From positions 1 through 64,000 of the forward strand of contig CBFGSB010000001.1 in the NCBI GenBank assembly GCA_965651325.1: DNA of 64,000 nt, written 5' to 3'. The first letter of the stretch is position 1; the number at the start of each line of letters is the position of its first letter. The notes under the pieces were generated by a model. The model did no database searches. It saw only the letters and a program-made list of their open reading frames with translations, and had not been told where the DNA came from. Position numbers and translations under genes: made by a program. Below, piece by piece: positions 20,901 to 27,581 of the stretch. The stretch comes from IDS-8 sp965651325 (lineage in GTDB: Bacteria; Pseudomonadota; Gammaproteobacteria; Steroidobacterales; Woeseiaceae).

Positions 20901-20979
20901 GCTGGAAAGCGCGGGCGTAGCCGTGTGGGCCAGCGGTATGGCGGCGATACTTGCCCGGGGAGGCCGCAAAGCGTCGTGA
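17968..20979 (+). CDS. SARP/BTAD-type transcriptional regulator with AAA ATPase and TPR domains
   Basis: 1003 residues from ATG 17968 (a GTG nine bases earlier is possible). The order is: winged-helix DNA-binding domain (LRFLGDFRVIRDGHTVPLPP, then SRKTRALLAWL and GSLRWSLSKLRRLLD, residues 1-90); BTAD helical repeats (about 95-240); a Pro/Ala-rich linker; an AAA/STAND ATPase with Walker A LLGEPGIGKTRLL near 310 and Walker B VVLMFDDLQWCDES near 396; then a long TPR-like helical region to the end. This is the large SARP or MalT/AfsR-like signal-transducing ATPase class, which uses ligand-driven oligomerisation to activate genes. The stop overlaps the start of the DUF4242 gene (GTGA). Its first 100 residues are strikingly similar to those of the regulator at 21526, so the two are duplicates in their DNA-binding part. 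Confidence 0.88.
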   Translation: MGGLDLRFLGDFRVIRDGHTVPLPPSRKTRALLAWLCLQDRPFRREQLCDLLWEIPDDPRGSLRWSLSKLRRLLDTPDRQRVLADRSSVRFDASDIAIDVRELHALAQDGLKDATADALEAAAARFRGTFLEDLEFSNFHTFHAWCIAEREQAARSQAKVLHELVKRLEHLPERALPHARALVIIAPYDEPSRAMLIRLLHASRHVDEANQQFQLGMRLLKEAGITSTGALQRALRGGVAAPPVPELPVSTVPVAVPPTAGGAALAGGGATACAAPELVGRDCEQQQLADTFARVARQHAAEALLLLGEPGIGKTRLLGCARRLALEHGVRTLEASAFEAEAIRPFALWMDALRVADPAAAARLFGGREIENRDRLFSGLSEWIAGQAEAAPVVLMFDDLQWCDESSAAALHYVARTNRSRPLLAVLAARAGDFQDNVPLQQALRGLRHAGLLREVNLSALPCEAAARLIAQHSPGADCARLGRECGGNPLLAIELARAEQDGAGSGSLDQLVRERVARLGVNGADILRWAAVLNPRIDVPTLAHLTGLGSAEIAAALEQAARQAIVCTDASGIRFSHDLVARAVYTGISPVRRQVMHRLVAEMLEAEATPELTRAADLAHHAAHSGDPGLAAKAMVSAGQLCLRFFANDEAMSLARKGLQLADRLPAAERTCLQIDLHGILVSAAPVDDWEEAAAHYAALAEEALEHGALAHARRGYTMAAWLRWQHGHWNAAREQSLQSERAARGASDEDQIIGMAETARCLVLLERDVAQADAMLMEAQARARRAGFRYHAIPGALGMLRFYENRLDEAEELLKDARTLCKSAGDRFSEYQANEYLVMIAIQRGQFAEAKHRCRDLLDIGRRLREGSEAPFAAAVHALCVYALEDADADFDAALQDLRIADAKHRLAYVLTRAALLDYERGRTAKAVARASEALEHARALQRGSEMLLAHVVLGLGCEASGRAAEARQHLSRIAALESAGVAVWASGMAAILARGGRKAS

Positions 20980-21509
20980 CCGACATGTTCCTCGAACGCT
21001 GCTTCGACCCCGCGATCACGCCGGACGACGTGTTCGCGATGGGCGCCGAGGGTGCCGGGTGCTTCGGCCTCTACGGCATCGACTGGCACGGCAGCCTGCT
21101 CGCCGCCGACGGTGGCCGCATGCTGTGCCATTTCGAAGGGCCGGACGCGGAGTCGGTGCGCGTCGCACTGCGGCAGCTCGGTGTGACGGATGAAGGCCTG
21201 TGGCCCGGCACGGCGCACACGGCACCGGGTACCACCCCCGCGGAGCAGGCAGGGGCGAACGTGCTGGTCGCGCGGGCCTTCGAAGCGCCCGTCGCACTGG
21301 AAGACGTGCAGCGCGCCGAGGACGCCAACGCGTGGTGCCTGGAGGCCCACAACGTGAACTGGGTGCGCACCTATTTCTCCAGGGATCGGAAACGCATGAT
21401 GTGCGTGTATCGTGCGCCCGACGCCGAGGCAGTGCGGCGTGCGCAGCAGGGCGCCGGCCTCCCGTTCGAAGCGGTATGGGCGATCACGCCGATCCACCCG
21501 CCGGGTTGA
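20976..21509 (+). CDS. Tandem DUF4242 protein
   Basis: 177 residues, start GTG 20976 overlapping the upstream stop (GGGGAGG 12 bases before). Two DUF4242 units are visible: MFLERCFDPAITPDDVF to RMLCHFEGPDAESVRVAL (1-80) and NVLVARAFEAPVALEDV to MMCVYRAPDAEAVRRAQ (90-170). Each ends in the family's C-x-[FY]-x-[AG]-PDAE motif. Family knowledge: these are small ferredoxin-like-fold proteins; one Streptomyces member (SCO4226) was reported to bind nickel, and most have no known role. It is sandwiched between two BTAD regulators and is 16 bases before the second. A ligand- or metal-binding partner of the regulators is an inference. Confidence 0.8.
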   Translation: MTDMFLERCFDPAITPDDVFAMGAEGAGCFGLYGIDWHGSLLAADGGRMLCHFEGPDAESVRVALRQLGVTDEGLWPGTAHTAPGTTPAEQAGANVLVARAFEAPVALEDVQRAEDANAWCLEAHNVNWVRTYFSRDRKRMMCVYRAPDAEAVRRAQQGAGLPFEAVWAITPIHPPG

Positions 21510-21525
21510 GGGAGCCATTGGAGCC

Positions 21526-23067
21526 ATGGGCACGGCGCTGCAAATTCGGGTTCTCGGCACCTTCGCCGTAATCCGCGACGGCCAGGCGGTGTCCCTGCCG
21601 CCCTCGCGCAAGACGCGCGCGCTGCTTGCTTATCTCGCGATGGTCGAGCGGCCGTTGAACCGGGAGCACCTGTGCGAGATGTTCTGGGACGTTCCGGACG
21701 ATCCGCGCGGCTCGCTGCGGTGGAGCCTCTCCAAGCTGCGCCAGGTCGTCAACAGCGACGGGCACGAGCGGCTCACGGCAGACCGGAACTTCATCGAGCT
21801 TCGCCTCGGCAAGGATGCGAGCGTCGACTGGCACGCGCTGAAGTCGCTCGCGGCGGCCGATCTCGATGCCCTCTCCCCGGACGAGATCGAAATCCGGGCG
21901 GGGCAACTCGACGGCTTGCTGGAGGACCTGTCGCTGCCCCGGTGTCCCCTGTTCGAGGCATGGCGAATCGCACTCGCAAACGAATGCGATGTATTGCGAT
22001 GCCGCATCCTGCGCGCGGCCGTCGACCGCCTTCGTGCGGAGCCGGCCCGGGCGCTGCCGTTCGCAAGAGCGCTGTGCGCGCTCAACCCGGACGACCGCGC
22101 GCTCACGAGGGAGCTGGAAACCCTCGCGCAGGCCGCCCGCGGGCAGGCGGTCCAGCCCGGCACGTTGCCGCCACCCGTGCCGCCGCCGTCCACGGCACCG
22201 GGCGAGACCGCGGAGGCCGCTACCGCCCTCCAGGAGATCCGCTTTTGCACGACCACCGACAACGTCCGGATCGCTTATGCCGTAACGGGGCAAGGCTATC
22301 CGATCGTCAAGGCGGCCAACTGGATGTCCCACCTGCACTACGACCGTGAGAGCCCGGTGTGGCGCCACTGGGTCGACGGGCTGTCACGGCATAACCGCTT
22401 GATCCGGTATGACGAGCGCGGGAATGGCCTGTCCGACTGGGCGGTTGACGACCTGTCCGCGGACGCCATGCTCGCCGACCTCGAGGCGATCGTCGCCGCG
22501 TCCGGCATCGAGCGTTTCGCCTTGCTCGGCATTTCGCAAGGCTGCGCCATCACCGTGATGTACGCGGTCCGGCACCCGGAGCGGGTCAGCCACCTGGTGC
22601 TCTACGGCGGCTATGTGCGCGGCTGGCGTGCCCGCGGCGATCCGGCGGAGATAGCCAGGCGCAGTGCAATGGGCGTACTCATCCGTCGAGGCTGGGGCCA
22701 GAACAACCCGGCGTTTCGCCAGATGTTCGCGAGCTTGTTCATTCCCGGTGCGACCCAGGAGCACATGCACTGGTTCAACGAGCTGCAGCTCAAATCGGTT
22801 TCGCCGGACAATGCGGCCCGGCTGCACAACGCTTTCGGCAACATCGACGTCGCGGGACTGCTCGAGCAGGTCAGCACGCCGACACTGGTCCTGCACGCCA
22901 GGGACGATGCCGTGGTTCCGTTCGAGCAGGGGCTGGAGTTTGCCAGCGGCATTCCCAACGCCCGCTTCGTTCCCCTGGACAGCGGCAACCACATCCTGCT
23001 GGAGAACGAACCCGCCTTCGCCCGGTTCCTGCGCGAGGTGCACGATTTTATCGATAGGCGCCAATGA
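21526..23067 (+). CDS. BTAD/SARP DNA-binding regulator fused to an alpha/beta hydrolase
   Basis: 513 residues from ATG 21526. Residues 1-225 repeat the winged-helix plus BTAD half of the regulator at 17968 (VLGTFAVIRDGQAVSLPPSR; GSLRWSLSKLRQVV). After a Pro-rich linker (PPPVPPPSTAPGE) comes an alpha/beta hydrolase: oxyanion region, nucleophile Ser in LLGISQGCAITVMY, acid Asp in LHARDDAVVP, His in DSGNHILLENEP. The AAA and TPR parts of the other regulator are replaced by this domain. Hydrolase domains fused to DNA-binding or cyclase domains are thought to act as small-molecule sensors, like RsbQ or plant D14. Here it would sense or process an acyl or aromatic ligand and control the cluster. 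Catalytic triad intact; ligand unknown. Confidence 0.87.
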   Translation: MGTALQIRVLGTFAVIRDGQAVSLPPSRKTRALLAYLAMVERPLNREHLCEMFWDVPDDPRGSLRWSLSKLRQVVNSDGHERLTADRNFIELRLGKDASVDWHALKSLAAADLDALSPDEIEIRAGQLDGLLEDLSLPRCPLFEAWRIALANECDVLRCRILRAAVDRLRAEPARALPFARALCALNPDDRALTRELETLAQAARGQAVQPGTLPPPVPPPSTAPGETAEAATALQEIRFCTTTDNVRIAYAVTGQGYPIVKAANWMSHLHYDRESPVWRHWVDGLSRHNRLIRYDERGNGLSDWAVDDLSADAMLADLEAIVAASGIERFALLGISQGCAITVMYAVRHPERVSHLVLYGGYVRGWRARGDPAEIARRSAMGVLIRRGWGQNNPAFRQMFASLFIPGATQEHMHWFNELQLKSVSPDNAARLHNAFGNIDVAGLLEQVSTPTLVLHARDDAVVPFEQGLEFASGIPNARFVPLDSGNHILLENEPAFARFLREVHDFIDRRQ

Positions 23068-23208
23068 GATAGCGGCCACGCCCGAACCGGCTGGAGCGCG
23101 GGATCGGCGCCCGCGCAAATACCACGCTCGCTGCCACGCTCAATCCCACGTAGCTCCCCGATCGTTGCTCTGCCCGCGAGTTGCCGGGTTTTTGGAAGGA
23201 GTAGACGA

Positions 23209-23769
23209 ATGGCTACACAGCAAGTAACGGTCGACAACGGCATCGACGTGGCGGCGCTGCTCGGCGCGCGCGAGGCGCTGACGGAAGCCCCGGAAGGCGC
23301 GAAATTCACCTGGCGCGCGTCCTGCGACTGGATCAACGGCACGCACAGCGCAACGACGGTGAAGGGGTTCTTCGGCCTCGGCGAGGAGCAGAGCCACCGC
23401 ACCGAGTTCCGCTTCGACAGCGATCATCCGGAGCTCTTCGCTTCCGAAGACAACGGCGCGACGCCCGTCGAGATCGTGCTGGCCGGACTGGCGGGCTGCC
23501 TGACGGCGGGCATCGCCGCCGTGGCACAGAACCGGAACATCCAGCTCCGCTCCGTCAAGGCAACCCTCGAGGCCGGCATGGACCTGCAGGGCATCCTCGG
23601 CATCGACAGCGACGTACGCAACGGTTTTGACGGCATCAAGGTGCACTACGAGATCGATGCGGATGCAACGAAGGAAGACATCGCGGCGCTGGTCGCGCAG
23701 TCGCAGAAGCGCTCCGCGGTATTCGACGTCATCACCAACCCGACCGACGTGACGGTGACCGTGGCGTGA
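23209..23769 (+). CDS. OsmC-family protein (lacks the second redox cysteine)
   Basis: 186 residues, ATG 23209 behind AAGGAG. OsmC/Ohr fold: first cysteine in GLAGCLTAGIAAVAQNR near residue 104, preceded by FASEDNGATPVEIVLAGLA. The position of the second, resolving or peroxidatic cysteine in Ohr/OsmC is SAVFDVITNP, i.e. Ser instead of Cys. Classical members reduce organic peroxides with two cysteines; single-cysteine members have other or unknown roles. An insertion at residues 25-60 with WRASCDWINGTHS is seen in the larger OsmC subgroup. It heads the second half of the cluster, and its stop overlaps the start of the flavin oxidoreductase (TGATG). Confidence 0.83.
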   Translation: MATQQVTVDNGIDVAALLGAREALTEAPEGAKFTWRASCDWINGTHSATTVKGFFGLGEEQSHRTEFRFDSDHPELFASEDNGATPVEIVLAGLAGCLTAGIAAVAQNRNIQLRSVKATLEAGMDLQGILGIDSDVRNGFDGIKVHYEIDADATKEDIAALVAQSQKRSAVFDVITNPTDVTVTVA

Positions 23770-25061
23770 TGCACGGGCTCGAACGCGCGGGGCAGGCGGA
23801 CTCCGGGGCCGTTGACGTCGTTGTCATCGGCGCCGGTCATTCCGGGCTTGCCATGAGCCGCAATCTCGCCGCGCGTTCGATCGATCACGTGGTGCTGGAG
23901 CGCGGCCAGGTCGCCAATAGCTGGCGCCGCGAGCGCTGGGACTCGCTCAGGCTGCTGACGCCGAACTGGCTTGCGCGCCTGCCGGGTCATGCCTGGTCCG
24001 GGGGCGATCCGGACGGCTACATGACGATGAGTGACGTGGTGCGGTTCGTCACGCGCTATGCAGCGGCGATCGATGCGCCTGTTCGCACGCGCACGACTGT
24101 TCTTTCGGTGCAGCTCGCCGGCGACACCTACCGCGTCGTTACCGACCGCGGCACCTGGCGGAGCCGTGCGGTTGTGCTGGCGAGCGGCGCCTGCAACCTG
24201 CCGTCGGTGCCCGCCGCCGGCGCGGCGGTTCCGGGGACGATCGCGCAGGTTACGTCGCACGGTTACCGGAATCCGCAGCAGCTCGAGCCCGGTGGAGTGC
24301 TGGTCGTCGGCGCGTCCGCAACCGGCGTGCAACTCGCAGCCGAGATGCGGGACGCGGGGCACGAGGTAACCCTCGCCGTGGGTGAGCACGTGCGCATGCC
24401 GCGCACTTATCGCGGCCGCGACATCCAGGCGTGGATGGACATTGCCGGCATCTGGGACCAGGGCCCCGACGACGTGGACGACGTCGAGCGGGCCCGCCGC
24501 CTGCCGTCGCCACAACTGGTCGGCTCCCGGAAAGAACGGTTTATGGATCTCAGTTTCCTGAGCGCGCAGGGGGTACGGCTGGTCGGCCGGCTGGCGGCTA
24601 TGCGCGACGGGAAAGCGCTTTTTTCCGGCTCGCTGCGCAACGTGTGCGCACTGGCCGATCTCAAGATGAACCGCCTGCTCGGGACGATCGACGAGTGGGT
24701 GGCGGCGCAAGGTGCCGGGGCGGAGGCGGTCGAGCGGTTCGAACCGACGCGGCTGCCGGAGCGACCCGAACTGGAGCTGGACCTTCGGAGCGGCGCCATC
24801 CGCACGATCGTATGGGCGACGGGCTATCGGCCGGACTACTCGTGGCTGCGCGTTCCGGTGCTCGACCGCCGCGGACGCATCCGGCATGACGGCGGCGTCA
24901 CGCCGGCACCCGGCCTGTACGTGCTCGGCCTGCCATTCCTGCGGCGCCGCAAATCGAGCTTCATCCACGGCGCGGGCGACGATGCGCGCGACCTCGCCGC
25001 GCACCTCGGCGGCTACCTCGACAGCACCTGCCGCCGCGGGTCCGTGAAGCTGGCCGGCTGA
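23769..25061 (+). CDS. FAD-dependent, flavin-monooxygenase-like NAD(P)-binding oxidoreductase
   Basis: About 430 residues, ATG 23769 overlapping the OsmC stop. Two Rossmann motifs: FAD site VVVIGAGHSGLAMSRNL near the N-terminus and NAD(P) site VLVVGASATGVQLAAEM near residue 180. The family tail IVWATGYRPDYSWL near 350 and LYVLGLPFLRRRKSSFIHG are typical of the TrkA/CzcO-like flavin monooxygenase group. It probably uses NADPH and O2 on a small substrate; no substrate is evident. It is translationally coupled to OsmC upstream and to the second DUF4242 gene downstream (TGATG at 25059-25063), so the three act together. Confidence 0.87.
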   Translation: MHGLERAGQADSGAVDVVVIGAGHSGLAMSRNLAARSIDHVVLERGQVANSWRRERWDSLRLLTPNWLARLPGHAWSGGDPDGYMTMSDVVRFVTRYAAAIDAPVRTRTTVLSVQLAGDTYRVVTDRGTWRSRAVVLASGACNLPSVPAAGAAVPGTIAQVTSHGYRNPQQLEPGGVLVVGASATGVQLAAEMRDAGHEVTLAVGEHVRMPRTYRGRDIQAWMDIAGIWDQGPDDVDDVERARRLPSPQLVGSRKERFMDLSFLSAQGVRLVGRLAAMRDGKALFSGSLRNVCALADLKMNRLLGTIDEWVAAQGAGAEAVERFEPTRLPERPELELDLRSGAIRTIVWATGYRPDYSWLRVPVLDRRGRIRHDGGVTPAPGLYVLGLPFLRRRKSSFIHGAGDDARDLAAHLGGYLDSTCRRGSVKLAG

Positions 25062-25609
25062 TGGACGATGCCTCGCCACGCGCAAGGGTCGACGTGTTCG
25101 TCGAGTGGCCGGGACGACTGCGGCCCGGCGACACGCGATCGGTCGCCGAGGTCGAGGCCGCCGCGTGTTTCGAGCTTCGCCAGGCGAAATGGCTCGACAG
25201 TACCGTGGCGGAAGCCGAGGGCAGGAAGCTCTGCCACTACCGCGCGCCGGACGCCGAATCCGTGCGCCAGTCTTTTCGGCAGGGCGGCGTGGACGTCGAC
25301 GCGGTGTGGAGCGGCACGGTTCGGGACACCGACGACCCGCTCGGCGCGAATGTCGTCGTGGAACGATGGTTCGAGGCGCCGCTGGATTTCGGGGATGCCG
25401 TCGCGATTGTGGGCACGAGGGAACTGCTCCCGCGCGGGTACCGGCTGCTCCGGGCCATCCAGCCCTGCGGCCGCGAACGCATCCTGTGCCTGTGCGAGGC
25501 ACCCGTCCCGCCGGCACTGCCGCGGGAACGTATCGGTGAGGGGCTGCTTATCTGGTCATGCCGGATGCGGCAGCGGCAGCCGCCTGCGGCGCAGGATAAG
25601 CATTTATGA
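25061..25609 (+). CDS. Second DUF4242 protein (second unit degenerate)
   Basis: 182 residues, ATG overlapping the oxidoreductase stop. The first DUF4242 unit is well kept (RVDVFVEWPGRL to KLCHYRAPDAESVRQSF, residues 8-75). The second begins NVVVERWFEAPLDFGDA, very like the second unit of the DUF4242 protein at 20976, but its end (RILCLCEAPVPPALP) has lost the PDAE motif. The last about 20 residues are basic and low in complexity and overlap, on the opposite strand, the 3' end of the sulfotransferase gene by 62 bases, so the native C-terminus may be an extension from a lost stop. Role unknown; expected to share the ligand or metal of its paralogue. Confidence 0.78.
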   Translation: MDDASPRARVDVFVEWPGRLRPGDTRSVAEVEAAACFELRQAKWLDSTVAEAEGRKLCHYRAPDAESVRQSFRQGGVDVDAVWSGTVRDTDDPLGANVVVERWFEAPLDFGDAVAIVGTRELLPRGYRLLRAIQPCGRERILCLCEAPVPPALPRERIGEGLLIWSCRMRQRQPPAAQDKHL

Positions 25610-27566
25610 GGTCGGCCAGGCGGTCGAACAGCGGCGACAGCCACGGCTCGTAGTGGCGCCACTGGTCGAGTCCGCTCGCGTAGATCGGGCGGCGGACCTG
25701 CTCGGAGCTCGGTGTACGCACCGAGCGTTCCGTCCGGTGAAATTCCAGGCATTGGGCTTCGAACGGCAGGCCGAGGAACTCGAGAATGCGGCGCACCTGC
25801 CCCTCGAGATCGGCGACGACGTGCTCGTAATGCACGCGCAGGATGCGCCCCGGCAGCGCGCGGTCCCAGTGGTCCATGAGCTCGACATAGCCGCGGTAGT
25901 AACCGGCCATCTCGTCCAGGTCGTAGGTGAACTCCTGGCCGTCCGCGAAGAGCTGCTTGTAGTTGCTGAAGCAGCACGCCATCGGATGCCGGCGCGCGTC
26001 GATGATCTTCGCATTCGGCAGCATCAGGTGAATGAGCCCGACATGCATGAAGTTATTCGGCATCTTGTCGATGAAGCGCGGCGCATCGCCGCGCAGGAAG
26101 CGGGTATCCTCGATATACGCTTTGCCGAACTTCGCCAACTGTTCCGGCTCGAGCTCTCGCAGGATACCGGGATAGCGCGCCTGCTCGGCAACCATCCCCC
26201 GCCCGTTGAGGCGGTTCGAGAGCGCGATGACGTTGGGCAGCTCCGTCGTGCCGTCGACCTGGGAATGTGACGCGAGGATCTGCTCGAGCAGCGTCGAGCC
26301 GGAACGCGGCAGGCCCACGATGAGTATGGGATCGGCGTCCGGCGCGCCCGCGCCTTTGAGGCGGCGTAAGAGCTCCGGCGTGCAGACCTCCGCCTGCGCG
26401 CGCATCGCGGCTGCCGCCCGTTCGGGGTCGTAGCGCAAGTCCTGGCGGCGCAGCCGGTTGCCCTGGGCGTAGCGCTCGAAAGAGCGCGCAAACTCACCCC
26501 TGTCCTCCCACGCCTTGCCCAGCGCGAAGTTCATCTGGAAGCGGTCGACGAGCGCGGTGCGGCCGTCATCCACGTACCGCTCCATCGCCGCGATTTCCTC
26601 GTCGGTAAAGCGGTAGGTCTTGAGATTCGCGAGGCTCCAGAACGCGTCGCCGAAGTCCGCACGAACGCGCCAGGCGTTCCGGTAAGAAGTGACCGCTTCG
26701 TCGGGACGGCCGATGGTTTTCAGTACGTGCCCGCGCGCGAGGTGCGCTTGCTCAAGGTCGCCGTGCCGTACGATCACCCGGTCGTACACCTCGAGGGCGG
26801 CGTCGAAGCGGCCGACCGCCACGCATTCGTTGGCGTAGCTCAACTCGAAGGCCGGGTTGCCGGGAAAGCGTTCCCGCAGCACTTCGGCCTGCTCCGCCGC
26901 CTGCTCGAACTTCTGGCGCTTGTGCAGGATCTCGACGTAGTCGCGGCGGCACAGCCAGTTGTCCGGCTCGAATTCCACGCCGCTTTCGAGCAGGAACTCC
27001 GCGTCGTCGTAGATGAAGAGCTTCATCCCGATACGCGCGAGCAGGCGCATTGCCTCGACATGGTGGGGCTGCCGGCGCAGGAAGTCGCGGCACAGGTTCT
27101 CCGCCTCGAACAGCTTGCCTTCCTGGACCATACTGGTAACGCTGACGAGCTCCGGCGGGAGTTCCGCCAGGCGCCGGTACTCGGCTTTCGCCGCGGCTTG
27201 CAGGTCGCGCCGGGTTTCCAGGGAGGCCAGCTCGCGCCACGCGGCGATCAGGCCCCGATTCAGTTGGACGGCACGCCGGTAAGCGGAAACCGCGCCCCCG
27301 CTATCGCCCAGCGATTTTCGCAGGTGCCCTTCTTCCTGCCAGGCACGCGCGAAGCGCGGCGCCGCCTCCTGCAGCCGCGCGACCGTTGCAAGCGCGTGGT
27401 CCGTGCGGCCGAGATAGCGTTCCGCGACGCCTTTTATATAGAGCGCTTCGGGATTCGAAGAGCCGGCGGCATTGGCCTCCGCCAGCGCCTCTTCCAATTT
27501 ACCGGCTTGCAGGAGTCGCCGGGCCGCGGCCAGCGGGTCAGTCGTGCCGGGTTGCGCGATCGTCAA
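25548..27566 (-). CDS. TPR-containing sulfotransferase
   Basis: 672 residues. The first about 370 residues are TPR helical pairs (for example EEALAEANAAGSSNPEALYI, EAVTSYRNAWRVRADFG). The C-terminal part is a PAPS-dependent sulfotransferase with 5'-phosphosulfate loop ILIVGLPRSGSTLLEQILAS near residue 415, then DKMPNNFMHVGLIHLMLPNA and a 3'-phosphate region DARRHPMACCFSNYKQ. Cytoplasmic; no signal peptide. Such TPR-sulfotransferases in Proteobacteria are often next to TonB-dependent receptors, and here the receptor gene ends 15 bases upstream on the same strand. The sulfate acceptor is unknown; a carbohydrate, lipid or peptide tyrosine is possible. Its 3' end overlaps that of the DUF4242 gene. 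Confidence 0.9.
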   Translation of the reverse strand: MTIAQPGTTDPLAAARRLLQAGKLEEALAEANAAGSSNPEALYIKGVAERYLGRTDHALATVARLQEAAPRFARAWQEEGHLRKSLGDSGGAVSAYRRAVQLNRGLIAAWRELASLETRRDLQAAAKAEYRRLAELPPELVSVTSMVQEGKLFEAENLCRDFLRRQPHHVEAMRLLARIGMKLFIYDDAEFLLESGVEFEPDNWLCRRDYVEILHKRQKFEQAAEQAEVLRERFPGNPAFELSYANECVAVGRFDAALEVYDRVIVRHGDLEQAHLARGHVLKTIGRPDEAVTSYRNAWRVRADFGDAFWSLANLKTYRFTDEEIAAMERYVDDGRTALVDRFQMNFALGKAWEDRGEFARSFERYAQGNRLRRQDLRYDPERAAAAMRAQAEVCTPELLRRLKGAGAPDADPILIVGLPRSGSTLLEQILASHSQVDGTTELPNVIALSNRLNGRGMVAEQARYPGILRELEPEQLAKFGKAYIEDTRFLRGDAPRFIDKMPNNFMHVGLIHLMLPNAKIIDARRHPMACCFSNYKQLFADGQEFTYDLDEMAGYYRGYVELMDHWDRALPGRILRVHYEHVVADLEGQVRRILEFLGLPFEAQCLEFHRTERSVRTPSSEQVRRPIYASGLDQWRHYEPWLSPLFDRLADLINAYPAPQAAAAAASGMTR

Positions 27567-27581
27567 TGCCCCTCACGACCA

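Noticed and set aside
23140..23195. Possible terminator-like stem before the OsmC gene with a TTTTT run
   Set aside because: The pairing bases are only four or five and the loop is not clear.
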